From Hydrogenophaga sp. (GTDB lineage Bacteria; Pseudomonadota; Gammaproteobacteria; Burkholderiales; Burkholderiaceae_C), in contig JAGKSX010000077.1 in assembly GCA_018993155.1 (NCBI GenBank), forward strand, positions 1 through 54,814: DNA of 54,814 bases, in the 5' to 3' direction. Positions 25,258 to 33,732 of the stretch are shown piece after piece. The position numbers and the translations under genes are program-made. Position 1 is the stretch's first letter. Each line of letters opens with the position of its first letter. The notes beneath the pieces were generated by a model. That model saw nothing but the letters and a program-made list of their open reading frames with translations, was not told the DNA's origin and made no database searches.

Positions 25258-26175
25258 TCAGGGATTGCCGAGCTTCTTGCGCAGATCGTTCCAGAACTGC
25301 TCCACCGGGCCCTTGGCCTTTCGCGTGGAAGACCGCTCGCGGTAGATGCGGATGTCCAGCGCGGTCTCCAGCGACCCGCCGGCGGACACGAGCTTGCGGG
25401 CCCGCACCTCCTTGCGCACCGCGCTGGCCGGCAGGAAGGCGATGCCATGGCCCTCCAGCGCCATGGCTTTCAGGCCTTCGGCCATGTCGGTTTCGTAGAT
25501 GCGGTCCAGGTGCACCGGTGTGCTGCTCTGCTTGAGCATCTGGTCCACCGCCCTGCCGAGGTAAGCACCCGGCGCATAGGCCAGGTAAGGCAGCGGCTGC
25601 TGGGGCGACCCCGGCAGGGCGTACTGCGGCAGGCCCTGCGCGTCCGGGCGCACATAGGGTGAAAGCACCTCCGAGCCCAGGTGCAGCATTTCATAGCGGC
25701 CCGCATCGAGCTGGATCGGCTGGGCCGCGTGCTGGTAGGCGATCAGCAGGTCGCAGCTGCCCTCGACCAGGCGCAGCACCGCGTCGTGCACATTCATGGC
25801 GATCAGCCGGCTCTTGATCGGGCCGCAGGTTTCGCGCAAGCCCGATAGCCAGGACGGGAAAAAGGTGAAGGCCAACGTGTGCGGCACGGCGAACTCGATC
25901 ACGTCCTGCGCCGCGGCGGTGTGGGCGCGCAGCGTGGCACGCGTGCTCTGCAGCGCCTGCAGCATCTCCAGCGCCTGGTCGTACAGCGTCTGGCCCGCGG
26001 GGGTCAGGCGCGTGGGATACGAGGAGCGATCCACCAGATCGGTGCCCGCCCAGGCTTCCAGCGACTGGATGCGCCGGGAAAAAGCGGGCTGGGTGACGTG
26101 GCGCAGCTGCGCCGAACGGCTGAAGCTGCGGGTTTCGGCGAGGCTGACGAAATCCTCGAGCCATTTGGTTTCCAT
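25258..26175 (-). CDS. LysR family transcriptional regulator near gltIJKL
   Basis: Regulator of 305 residues. The HTH is at about 2-60 (WLEDFVSLAETRSFSRSAQL, then RHVTQPAFSRRIQSLEAWAG) and the ligand-sensing domain at about 92-295. Its DNA-binding segment with QPAFSRRIQ is typical of the family branch that includes HypT/QseD-like regulators. It lies upstream of gltI in the same orientation, so it may regulate glutamate/aspartate uptake, but LysR regulators are usually divergent from their targets and this one is not. A short 68-base gap separates it from the Atm1-type exporter. Confidence 0.9.
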   Translation of the reverse strand: METKWLEDFVSLAETRSFSRSAQLRHVTQPAFSRRIQSLEAWAGTDLVDRSSYPTRLTPAGQTLYDQALEMLQALQSTRATLRAHTAAAQDVIEFAVPHTLAFTFFPSWLSGLRETCGPIKSRLIAMNVHDAVLRLVEGSCDLLIAYQHAAQPIQLDAGRYEMLHLGSEVLSPYVRPDAQGLPQYALPGSPQQPLPYLAYAPGAYLGRAVDQMLKQSSTPVHLDRIYETDMAEGLKAMALEGHGIAFLPASAVRKEVRARKLVSAGGSLETALDIRIYRERSSTRKAKGPVEQFWNDLRKKLGNP

Positions 26176-26243
26176 GGACGGCGATTATGGAACGGCCGGA
26201 CAGAAGGCTCCTCGGAAAGGTACGACCCGAAGGGAAATCGGCA

Positions 26244-28091
26244 TCAGTCGCTGCCGCTTTGCTGCAGCGCCCACATGCCCGCGTAGACGCCGGTCCGGGC
26301 GACCAGTTCGGCGTGGGTGCCCCGCTCCACGATCTCGCCGTTGACCAGCACCAGGATTTCGTGCGCGTCCACCACGGTGGAGAGGCGGTGCGCGATCACC
26401 AGCGTGGTCTTGTTGCGCGCCGCGCTCTTGAGCTCGGCCTGGATCGCGCGTTCGTTGGCGGAATCCAGGGCCGAGGTGGCTTCGTCGAAGATCACGATGG
26501 GCGGGTTCTTCAACAGCGTGCGCGCGATCGCCACGCGCTGCTTCTCGCCCCCCGAGAGCTTGAGACCGCGCTCGCCCACCATGGTGGCATAGCCCAGCGG
26601 CAGGTGCTGGATGAAGGCGTGGATGTGCGCCGCCTGGGCCGCCCGCACCGCGGCCTCGTGCCCCGCATCGGGGCGGCCATAAAGAATGTTGTATTCGATG
26701 GTGTCGTTGAACAGCACCGTGTCCTGCGGCACGATGCCGATGGCCTGGCGCACGCTGGCCTGGGTGACGGCCTTGATGTCTTGCCCGTCGATGGTGATTC
26801 GCCCGCCTTCATCGGCATTGCTCACGTCGTAGAAGCGGTAGAGCAGGCGCGCCAGCGTGCTCTTGCCCGAACCCGAGGGCCCGACCACGGCCACCGTCTT
26901 GCCCGGTGGAATCTCGAAGCTGATGCCATGCAGGATTTCGCGCGCCGGCTCGTAGGAAAAGCGCACATTCTCGAATTTCACCGCCGGGGGACCGTCCAGC
27001 TGAAGCGGCTGTGCACCTTGCAGATCCGCGATCTCACGCTCTTTTTCCAGCAGCGCGAACATCTTTTCCAGATCGGTCAGACTCTGCTTGATCTCGCGGT
27101 AGAGCACGCCTAGGAAACCCAGCGGAATGTAGAGCTGGATCATGAAGGCGTTGACCATGACCAGATCGCCCAGCGTGAGCTCGCCGCTGACCACCCCCTG
27201 CGTGGCGCGCCAGAGCATGAGCACCAGCGCCACGGCGATCACCAGTTGCTGTCCCGCATTGAGCATGGACAGCGTGGTCTGGCTCTTGATGCGCGCGCGC
27301 CGCAGCTTCTCCAGCGCCTCGTCGTAGCGCCGGCCTTCGAAGCTTTCATTGTTGAAGTACTTGACGGTCTCGTAGTTCAGCAGCGAGTCGATGGCTCGGC
27401 TCTGGCTGGTGGACTCGAGCTCGTTCATCTTGCGCCGGAACTGGGTGCGCCACTCGGTCACGAGCACGGTGAAGGTCACGTACAGCACCAGCGCCACCAA
27501 GGTGATCCACACGTAGCCCATGTCGAACTTGGTGCCCAGCAGCGCCAGCACCATGATCACCTCGATCAGCGTAGGGAAGATGCTATAGAGCGAGTAGGAG
27601 ATGAGCGACTGCACGCCGCGCGTGCCGCGTTCGATGTCGCGCGTCATGCCCCCGGTCTGGCGTTCCAGGTGGAAGCGCAGGCTCAGGGCGTGCAGGTGGC
27701 CGAACACCTGCAGCGCGATGCTGCGCGTGGCGCCCTCGGTGGCCTTGGCGAACACCAGCTCGCGAAGCTCGGTGAACACGCTGGTGGACAGGCGCAACAG
27801 GCCATAGGCGAGCAACAAGCCCAACGGCACCACCAGCATCGATTCGACGCTGCCGGGCCGGATGGTCATGGCATCGACCAGTTCCTTGAGCAGCAGCGGC
27901 ACGCCCACGTTGGCCGTCTTGGCCGCCACCATGAAAGCCAGCGCCAGCACCACACGCACCTTGTACTGCCACAAGTAGGGCAGCAGGCGCTTGAGCGTGC
28001 CCCAGTCGGAGCGTTGGGCAGGTGGGTGGCCAGCGGCGCCAGGACTGGCAGGCAGGGCGATGGAAGGTCGGGCGGGGTTGTCGGGGCGCAT
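26244..28091 (-). CDS. Atm1/HMT1-type ABC exporter (ATPase and permease)
   Basis: Half-transporter of 615 residues that works as a homodimer in the inner membrane. The transmembrane domain covers about 40-345 with six segments and contains the Atm1-family motif NYETVKYFNNE at 239-249. The ATPase domain has Walker [10 protein letters not shown] at 404-412, the signature LSGGEKQR at 512-519 and Walker B IVIFDEATSALD at 532-543. Atm1-like proteins export glutathione or glutathione-metal and polysulfide compounds, so a role in thiol or heavy-metal homeostasis is likely; other ABCB exporters are less likely given the motif. The start at 28091 lies 37 bases from the divergent thioesterase start, so the two promoters overlap. 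Confidence 0.9.
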   Translation of the reverse strand: MRPDNPARPSIALPASPGAAGHPPAQRSDWGTLKRLLPYLWQYKVRVVLALAFMVAAKTANVGVPLLLKELVDAMTIRPGSVESMLVVPLGLLLAYGLLRLSTSVFTELRELVFAKATEGATRSIALQVFGHLHALSLRFHLERQTGGMTRDIERGTRGVQSLISYSLYSIFPTLIEVIMVLALLGTKFDMGYVWITLVALVLYVTFTVLVTEWRTQFRRKMNELESTSQSRAIDSLLNYETVKYFNNESFEGRRYDEALEKLRRARIKSQTTLSMLNAGQQLVIAVALVLMLWRATQGVVSGELTLGDLVMVNAFMIQLYIPLGFLGVLYREIKQSLTDLEKMFALLEKEREIADLQGAQPLQLDGPPAVKFENVRFSYEPAREILHGISFEIPPGKTVAVVGPSGSGKSTLARLLYRFYDVSNADEGGRITIDGQDIKAVTQASVRQAIGIVPQDTVLFNDTIEYNILYGRPDAGHEAAVRAAQAAHIHAFIQHLPLGYATMVGERGLKLSGGEKQRVAIARTLLKNPPIVIFDEATSALDSANERAIQAELKSAARNKTTLVIAHRLSTVVDAHEILVLVNGEIVERGTHAELVARTGVYAGMWALQQSGSD

Positions 28092-28128
28092 GCGGGAGAA
28101 TGGGGGCCGTTGTCCAGAGATTGTGCCC

Positions 28129-28569
28129 ATGTCCAGCCATTCAAGCCCGCCATCCGAAACCGCCCTGCCCACCGACCGGGAACTGGTGCTCAAGGTCATT
28201 CCCATGCCCGCGGACTGCAACGCCAACGGCGACATCTTCGGCGGCTGGGTCATGGCGCAGGTCGACCTGGCCGGTGCCGTGCTGCCCGCGCGCTGCGTGC
28301 GCGGCCGCATGGCCACAGTGGCGGTGAACCAGTTCATCTTCAAGCAACCGGTGCGCGTGGGCGACATCCTGAGCTTTTTCGCGCACATCACGCGCCTGGG
28401 CCGCACCTCGGTCACGGTGCAGGTGGAGGTGTTCGCCGAACGTTTCTCGGCCCAGGGCCAGTACGTGAAGGTGACCGAGGCCAGCCTGACCTACGTGGCG
28501 ATCGACCTGGAAGGCCGGCCCCGCCCCATCCCGCGCGACGGCCTGGTGCTGCCCGAGCACCTGGCCTGA
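28129..28569 (+). CDS. Acyl-CoA thioesterase, hotdog fold (YciA-like)
   Basis: A 146-residue thioesterase that hydrolyses acyl-CoA, of the YciA/acot family. Family motifs are PADCNANGDIFGGWVMAQVD at about 27-46, with the Asp in GDIFGGW near the active site, then VAVNQFIFKQPVRVGDI at 64-80 and KVTEASLTYVAID near the end. Normally hexameric and cytosolic. The start at 28129 fits family length; no ATG further upstream has support. Divergent from the Atm1-type exporter and convergent with the amidotransferase 7 bases after its stop. Confidence 0.92.
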   Translation: MSSHSSPPSETALPTDRELVLKVIPMPADCNANGDIFGGWVMAQVDLAGAVLPARCVRGRMATVAVNQFIFKQPVRVGDILSFFAHITRLGRTSVTVQVEVFAERFSAQGQYVKVTEASLTYVAIDLEGRPRPIPRDGLVLPEHLA

Positions 28570-28576
28570 GGCCGTG

Positions 28577-29317
28577 TCAAGGCGAAGGCCAGCGCGACCG
28601 CCAGGTGCGGTAGATGCGCGCGGCCAGCGCCTGGCTGCCCGCCAGGTGCCGTTTCGTGGCGGCGTGCATGCCCGCCGGGTCCTGCACGCTGTCGCGGTGC
28701 AGCAGCACATTCACCGCGTAGGCTTCGCCCGGGCTTTCGAGCCAGTCGTCGATCTTGTCCGGCGTGATCTCGATGTGGAACTGCATGGCCAGGTGCGGCC
28801 CCAGCGCAAAGGCCTGGTGCGCGCAGGCCACTGAAGAGGCCAACGGCTGCGCACCCGGCGGCAGCACCACAAAGCCGTCCTGATGCCACTGGTACACGGT
28901 GGGCGTGAGCTCGTCGCCCAACCATTCGCGCGCCGCAGCGCTGCCGTTGTGCGAGACCGGCCACCACCCGATCTCGGGCTGGCGCAATCGCTCCACCTGC
29001 CCACCGAAGGCCCGCGCCATCAGTTGCCCCCCCAGGCAATGACCGATCACGGGAATGCCCAGGGCATCGGCCTCGCGGATCAGGTTCTCCGCCTGGCGCA
29101 AGGTCGGGCGCTCGTCGTTCGCGCTCCACGCGCCGCCGAGCAAGGCCAGACCCCGGTAGCCGCGCACCGTCGTGGGATACAGGTCGCCCGCCTCGGCGCA
29201 GCGCAGATGCCAGGGAATGCCTTGGGCGTCGAGCCATTCACCCAGAAACCCGGGGCCGTCCTCCAGCACGTGTTGCAGGACCAGAACGTCGGCGGTGGAA
29301 GCGGTGGTGGCGGGCAT
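28577..29317 (-). CDS. Class I glutamine amidotransferase (GuaA-like domain protein)
   Basis: Stand-alone class I amidotransferase of 246 residues (COG0518 type). The nucleophile is C94 in IGHCLGGQLM, and the second and third catalytic residues are H181 and E183 in MQFHIEI. The core strand GLALLGGAWSANDE is at 56-69. There is no attached synthetase domain, so the acceptor is unknown; similar proteins include gamma-glutamyl hydrolases such as PuuD, but the motifs here are those of the GMP-synthase-like group. CAGGATGG precedes the ATG at 29317. Convergent with the thioesterase gene and divergent from the PNPOx-like gene. Confidence 0.88.
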   Translation of the reverse strand: MPATTASTADVLVLQHVLEDGPGFLGEWLDAQGIPWHLRCAEAGDLYPTTVRGYRGLALLGGAWSANDERPTLRQAENLIREADALGIPVIGHCLGGQLMARAFGGQVERLRQPEIGWWPVSHNGSAAAREWLGDELTPTVYQWHQDGFVVLPPGAQPLASSVACAHQAFALGPHLAMQFHIEITPDKIDDWLESPGEAYAVNVLLHRDSVQDPAGMHAATKRHLAGSQALAARIYRTWRSRWPSP

Positions 29318-29450
29318 CGAACCATCCTGAAGCAAGTCTTGCCGCAAACCGTACCACGGGACGTCCATGTCGGCACTGCCGTGCATACACGAAAGTGGGC
29401 ACGCCGTTTGCCGCCGGAGAGGCTCTCCCAACCCTGAAAAAAGGACAAAA

Positions 29451-29960
29451 ATGAACGACCAGGACACTTCCCTCGAAAAGCTGTGGGACATGATCAAGGA
29501 CATCCGTTTTGCGATGTTCACCACGCGCAGCCATCAGGCGGCCCATGCGGGCCACCTGCATGCCCGCCCCATGACCACGCAGAACAAGCGGCTGGAGGGT
29601 GGCAACCTCTGGTTCTTCATGTCGCGCCGCAGCGGGCCTGTGGCCGACGTGGCGGCGGAGCCCACGGTCAACCTGAGTTATGCCGATGCCGACAAGGATG
29701 TCTACGTTTCGGTGTCCGGCACGGCGCGCGTGGTCAACGACCCCGACAAGACCCGCGAACTGTGGAACAAGGCGGCCGAGGCCTGGTTTCCCGTTGGTCC
29801 GGACGACCCCGATCTGGCGCTGGTGGCGGTCAACGTGACGCATGCCCACTATTGGGACATCAAGGAAAACAAGCTGGTGCAGCCGCTGGCCATGACCAAG
29901 GCCGTGATCACGGGCAGCGTGCCCAAGCTGGGCGAGTCCGTCGAAGTGCAGGTGCGTTGA
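29451..29960 (+). CDS. Pyridoxamine 5'-phosphate oxidase-like general stress protein
   Basis: A 169-residue split-barrel flavin-binding protein of the PNPOx-like general stress protein family (COG3871). Landmarks are LEKLWDMIKDIRFAMFTTRS at 8-27, HARPMTTQNKRLEGGNLWFF at about 37-56, VNLSYADADKDVYVSVSGTA at 73-92 and LWNKAAEAWFPVGPDDPDLA near 102-121. It probably binds FMN; the enzymatic role is unknown and PLP synthesis is unlikely because key PNPOx residues and length are missing. AAGGAC precedes the ATG. It converges with the esterase-like gene 4 bases downstream. Confidence 0.9.
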   Translation: MNDQDTSLEKLWDMIKDIRFAMFTTRSHQAAHAGHLHARPMTTQNKRLEGGNLWFFMSRRSGPVADVAAEPTVNLSYADADKDVYVSVSGTARVVNDPDKTRELWNKAAEAWFPVGPDDPDLALVAVNVTHAHYWDIKENKLVQPLAMTKAVITGSVPKLGESVEVQVR

Positions 29961-29964
29961 GCGC

Positions 29965-30927
29965 CTAGCGTTGCGCCCAGATCACGGGCGCCACCGACAC
30001 CTCGCGGTCCATGCCGAGCAACTCGCGGTCGAACAGCGAGCCCAGCCGGTCGTCGGCCGAGCTGCCGAAGTCACCATGCGCACCACCATCGATGGTGACC
30101 AGGTAGCTTTTGGTGCCCGCCTTGTGCAGGGCGTCGTCCAGGCGCGCAGCCTGGCTGAAGGGTACGGTGCGGTCCAGCGTGCCGTGCACGGTGAGCACGG
30201 GCGGCGTGGCGGTGCTGGCGTGCGCCACGGGTGAGGCTTCGCGCGCCAGCGCCAGCCTGTCGCGGACCGCGCCCCCGAGCAGGCGGCCTTCGGGCGTGTC
30301 CGCGCCGCGCTCCAGCACGGACAGGTCGGTTGGCCCGAAGAAGTTGGCCACGGCCCTGACCTGGCTGCTGTGCTGGCGGTGTTCACCCAGCGTGCCTTCC
30401 AGGCGCGACACGTTGGCGGTCGTGCCGAGCATCAGCGCCAGGTGCGCGCCGGCGCCCCGGCCCCAGACGCCGATGCGCGCCGGGTCCAGCCCCAGGCGAT
30501 CGGCGTTGCCGCGCACCCAGCGCACGGCAGCCTTCACGTCGTGCAGGGGGGCGGGCCACGGCGCTTCGCCACTGAGGCGGTAGCCCACGGACACCCCGGC
30601 GTAATAACCGCCGCGCACGAAATCCATGAGGCGCGCCGCGCCGTCGGCCTTGTCGCCATGCATCCAGCCGCCACCATGCACATAGACGATGACGGGCAGC
30701 GGGCCCCGGTGCCGCTCTCGGGGCAGGTAAAGGTCCAGCCGCTGGCGCGGGTTGGTGGTCAGGGCATAGGGCTGGTCCAGTGTCACGTGCACTGGCTCCC
30801 GCTCCAGTTCCTGGATCGACATCGCGCCGCTGGGCCCCAGATCGAACTCGTCGCGGGGCGACTGGGCGCGCACGATGGCCGGCGCCATGCACAACACGGG
30901 GGACTGGAGCAACAGACGGCGCAGCAT
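29965..30927 (-). CDS. Exported alpha/beta hydrolase lacking the nucleophile serine
   Basis: A 320-residue protein with the fold of BD-FAE/CE10-type esterases. A signal-like start holds two arginines (RRLLLQSPVLCMAPAIVRAQ). The oxyanion motif HGGGW is at 84-88, and the acid D252 (GTLDRTVPF) and H284 (GGAHGDFG) are present. The nucleophile elbow reads WGRGAG at 155-160, where relatives have G-x-S-A-G: position 158 is Gly, codon GGC at 30456-30454, one base from AGC. The protein should therefore lack esterase activity unless this is a sequence error. Located 71 bases after the enoyl-CoA hydratase on the same strand, so possibly the last gene of that operon. The ribosome site is weak. Confidence 0.82.
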   Translation of the reverse strand: MLRRLLLQSPVLCMAPAIVRAQSPRDEFDLGPSGAMSIQELEREPVHVTLDQPYALTTNPRQRLDLYLPRERHRGPLPVIVYVHGGGWMHGDKADGAARLMDFVRGGYYAGVSVGYRLSGEAPWPAPLHDVKAAVRWVRGNADRLGLDPARIGVWGRGAGAHLALMLGTTANVSRLEGTLGEHRQHSSQVRAVANFFGPTDLSVLERGADTPEGRLLGGAVRDRLALAREASPVAHASTATPPVLTVHGTLDRTVPFSQAARLDDALHKAGTKSYLVTIDGGAHGDFGSSADDRLGSLFDRELLGMDREVSVAPVIWAQR

Positions 30928-30998
30928 GTCGGTTTTTCGAGGAGAGCGGAAGGTCGGCCAAGCGTAGTCGGCCGGGCCGCTTCCGGCAAGGGTGGGCG

Positions 30999-31790
30999 CT
31001 AGAACTTGCCGTGCCGTCCCTGCCCGGCCGCGAAACGCTGCGCACCGGCCAGCGCATCGGGAATGCGCTCGCGCCCGCGTTGCCATTCCTGCAGCAGCGC
31101 CTCGCCCAGGGGCAGATCCCACTGGCGCTGGGCGCTCTCGCGGTCGGCGCGCATCGTGGCCTGCGGGAACGCCGCGAGCTGCCGCGCCAGTTCCAGGGCG
31201 GCCTCGCGCGCCTGCCCGGGTGGCACCACGCGGTTGGCCAGGCCCATGCGCAACGCCTCGGTGGCCTCCACCTTGCGACCGGTGAGGATCAGGTCCATCG
31301 CATGGCCCATGCCGATCAGGCGCGGCAGGCGCACCGTGCCGCCATCGATCAACGGCACGCCAAAGCGCCGGCAGTAGACGCCGAAGTAGGCATCGTCTTC
31401 CATCACGCGCAGGTCGCACCAGAGCGCGAGCTCCATGCCGCCGGCCACGGCCGCGCCGCTCACGGCGGCGATCACCGGTTTGGAGAGCTGCAGCCGCGAC
31501 GGGCCCATGGGGCCGAGCGCGCGCGCATCGTCGGCGGCGAAGTCCAGGTCCAGGCCGCCGGTCTCGCCCGAGGCGGCCAGGCGGGCACCGTACTGCAAGT
31601 CCCAGCCAGCGCAGAAGTGGCCGTGCGCGCCGTGGAACACCGCCACGCGGGCCTGCGCGTCGTCCTCGAACGCGAGAAAGGCCGCGTGCAGCGCTTGCGC
31701 GGTGGGGCTGTCCACCGCGTTGCGCACCTCGGGCCGGGCCAGCGTGACCACCCAAACCTCGCCCAGTTTCTCCGTCACCACCGCGCTCAT
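30999..31790 (-). CDS. Enoyl-CoA hydratase/isomerase family protein
   Basis: Crotonase-fold enzyme of 263 residues acting on acyl-CoA thioesters. Oxyanion-hole segments are HFCAGWDLQYG at about 59-69 and SGAAVAGGMELALWCDLRVM at about 111-130. The Glu in GGMEL corresponds to the first catalytic glutamate of hydratases. The second glutamate position is not obvious in VYCRRFGVPLIDGGTVRLPR, a block found in a subgroup of less-studied crotonases, so the exact reaction is open. The ATG at 31790 overlaps the TGA of the upstream gene (ATGA); an in-frame GTG at 31796 is an alternative. Part of the atuA-like operon. Confidence 0.92.
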   Translation of the reverse strand: MSAVVTEKLGEVWVVTLARPEVRNAVDSPTAQALHAAFLAFEDDAQARVAVFHGAHGHFCAGWDLQYGARLAASGETGGLDLDFAADDARALGPMGPSRLQLSKPVIAAVSGAAVAGGMELALWCDLRVMEDDAYFGVYCRRFGVPLIDGGTVRLPRLIGMGHAMDLILTGRKVEATEALRMGLANRVVPPGQAREAALELARQLAAFPQATMRADRESAQRQWDLPLGEALLQEWQRGRERIPDALAGAQRFAAGQGRHGKF

Positions 31791-32161
31791 GGCCACACCC
31801 CCACGCGCGGCGCATTCAAGGCCGCTTCCAGTTCCTCTTGCATCACGTCGATCTCCATCCGCAGCAACGCACCGGCCATGGCCTTGCCCAGGTTGTCCAG
31901 GCGCAGGTTGCGCGCACCGCCGCCCTGCAGCGCACCGCGCAGCACAAACTTGAGCGCCAGGATGTTCGGCAGCGGCCAGGCGTCCACCTCCCCTGGCAGC
32001 CAGGGCGCGAAATGGGCCTGTACCCGCTCGGCCGTCACCTCGCGCGCCAGCAGCCGGAACCCGGCTTCGTTCCAGGCGAACAGGCCAAAGTCCACCCAGT
32101 CGGCCTTGTCGCCGCTGCGCGCGTGGGCAATGCGCACCAGCGGAATCCGGATCGTGTTCAT
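31787..32161 (-). CDS. AtuA-associated small protein (AtuA-like ferredoxin-fold domain)
   Basis: A 124-residue protein matching the small domain that accompanies AtuA-type (DUF1446) proteins, either fused to them or encoded next door. Typical features are IPLVRIAHARSGDKADWVDF at 6-25, then FLGAW-like spacing and a C-terminal LPNILALKFVLRGALQGGGA followed by RNLRLDNLGKAMAGALLRME. The function is unknown; it probably forms a complex with the large subunit encoded just upstream. Both ends overlap neighbours by ATGA, which indicates a tightly coupled operon and roughly equal synthesis. Confidence 0.85.
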   Translation of the reverse strand: MNTIRIPLVRIAHARSGDKADWVDFGLFAWNEAGFRLLAREVTAERVQAHFAPWLPGEVDAWPLPNILALKFVLRGALQGGGARNLRLDNLGKAMAGALLRMEIDVMQEELEAALNAPRVGVWP

Positions 32162-33579
32162 GCGCCCGCCCCCAGCATTTGCGTTTGCACGCCCGCCTCC
32201 ACCTCGGCGCGGGGGATCAGCGTGGGCCAGATGCCGAGCAACTCGCTGGTGTTGTGCAGGCCGGTGAAGCCGCAGGTGTAGGCCGGGCCGCTCAGTCCCA
32301 TCCACGGGAACAGGCGCCCGAAGCAGTCGGCCGCGGCCTTGTCGGGTGTGCGCAGCACCAGGCGCGTCCAGATCTCGTTGGCCTGGTTGAGCGCGTCGGG
32401 CTTGGGGCAAGGCGCGAGCGCGCCGTGCGCCGAGTTCAGGCCGGGGTACTCCACATACAGCTCGTCGTGCGGGATGCGCTTGTCCTTGAGCAGTGTGCGG
32501 ATGGTGGCCTGCGCGGCCTGCGCCTTGTCCCAGGCGTCCGGCCAGGAGAACCCCCAGGTGACCTCGGCCTTGTAACCATCGCGGAAACCCGCCACCACCT
32601 TGAGCGTGTCGGTGGGCGCGGTGCCGCGCGCCCCGGTCAGCCGCACGCAGTCCCCGCCCTCGTCCTGGAGCCGGATGCCGCCCATGTCGAGCACCACATC
32701 GGGCGAGACATAGGCGTGGGGGTTGTGCACCTCGTACAGCAGCTGCTGGCGCACGGTGTCGAAGTTGACCCGCCCGCCGGTGCCGGGCGCCTTGGTGATG
32801 AGCGCGCTGCCGTCCTCCCACACCTCGGCGATCGGGTAGCCGATGTGCGCCAGATCGGGGATGGCCTGCCACGCGCCCTGGCTGCCGAAGTTGCCGCCGC
32901 TGCCCTGCCCTGAACACTCGAGCAGGTGGCCCACGGTGAGGCCTTGCGCGAGGCGGTCGAGGTCGCGGGCCTGGTTGGCACCGCCAAGTGTCCAGCCCAG
33001 GCCATGCACCAGCGGCCCAAGGAACAGCGCAGCATCGGCCACGCGCCCGGTGATCACGATGTCGGCGCCCGCGTCCAGCGCTGCCACGATGGGTTGCGCC
33101 CCCAGGTAGGCGTTGCCGAACACCAGGCGCTCGCGCACCTCGGCCAGCGGCGCGCCGGTGAAGAGGTGGGCGAACGCGCTGGCGGGCGTGGCACCGTCGA
33201 GCAGGCGGGGCAGCACGTCGTCGCCGCTCACCACGGCCACGCGTGCCTGCCAGCCGCGCGTCTTGAAGGCCGCCAGCACCGCCTGAGCGGCGCCCCGCGG
33301 GTTCAGGCCGCCCGCGTTGCACACGAAGCGCACGCCTCGCTCTTGCATCAGCGGCCAGAGCTTCATCAGCAGGGGCACCACGTCGCGCGCATAGCCCAGC
33401 GAGGGATCGCGCTGGCGGTCTTTCTGCAGGATCGCCAGCGTGAGTTCGGCCAGGTGGTCGCTGGCGACGAATTGCACCCCGCCGCGTTCGATGCTTGCGG
33501 CCACGGGCTCCCAGTTGTCGCCGTAGAACCCGAGACCGGCGCCGATTCGTATGGACTTCATGATGGTTTTGATCTTCAT
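32158..33579 (-). CDS. Acyclic terpene utilization AtuA family protein (DUF1446)
   Basis: A 473-residue protein of the AtuA/DUF1446 family, named after a gene of the Pseudomonas citronellol/geranyl-CoA pathway; its biochemistry is unknown. Landmarks are IRIGAGLGFYGDNWEPVAAS near 8-27, VRFVCNAGGLNPRG at about 82-95, ADIVITGRVADAALFLGPLV near 170-189 and HLLECSGQGSGGNF near 218-231. I start at ATG 33579 with AGGT upstream; ATG 33561 is an alternative. First gene of the minus-strand operon, divergent from livH. Other terpene genes (geranyl-CoA carboxylase and so on) are absent, so another branched or unusual acyl substrate is equally possible. Confidence 0.88.
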   Translation of the reverse strand: MKIKTIMKSIRIGAGLGFYGDNWEPVAASIERGGVQFVASDHLAELTLAILQKDRQRDPSLGYARDVVPLLMKLWPLMQERGVRFVCNAGGLNPRGAAQAVLAAFKTRGWQARVAVVSGDDVLPRLLDGATPASAFAHLFTGAPLAEVRERLVFGNAYLGAQPIVAALDAGADIVITGRVADAALFLGPLVHGLGWTLGGANQARDLDRLAQGLTVGHLLECSGQGSGGNFGSQGAWQAIPDLAHIGYPIAEVWEDGSALITKAPGTGGRVNFDTVRQQLLYEVHNPHAYVSPDVVLDMGGIRLQDEGGDCVRLTGARGTAPTDTLKVVAGFRDGYKAEVTWGFSWPDAWDKAQAAQATIRTLLKDKRIPHDELYVEYPGLNSAHGALAPCPKPDALNQANEIWTRLVLRTPDKAAADCFGRLFPWMGLSGPAYTCGFTGLHNTSELLGIWPTLIPRAEVEAGVQTQMLGAGA

Positions 33580-33638
33580 GGCACCTGAGCGACTCAGGAT
33601 GGGGGACAACCCCTAGCGCCAGTCTCATGCAAGACAGC

Positions 33639-33644
33639 TATAAA
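33639..33644 (+). promoter_or_regulatory. Candidate -10 element of the livH operon
   Basis: TATAAA stands in the 153-base divergent region between atuA and livH, 88 bases before the livH start. The expected -35 position holds GCGCCA, which does not match the consensus, so an activator may be needed. Low certainty. Confidence 0.3.
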
Positions 33645-33732
33645 TTGCGCTCACCTGCTGGGCAGACTGCCACAAACATTGCAGCGCCACCCCGCCGCCA
33701 CCGCGTCGACAGAACCATACAGGAGACATCGC

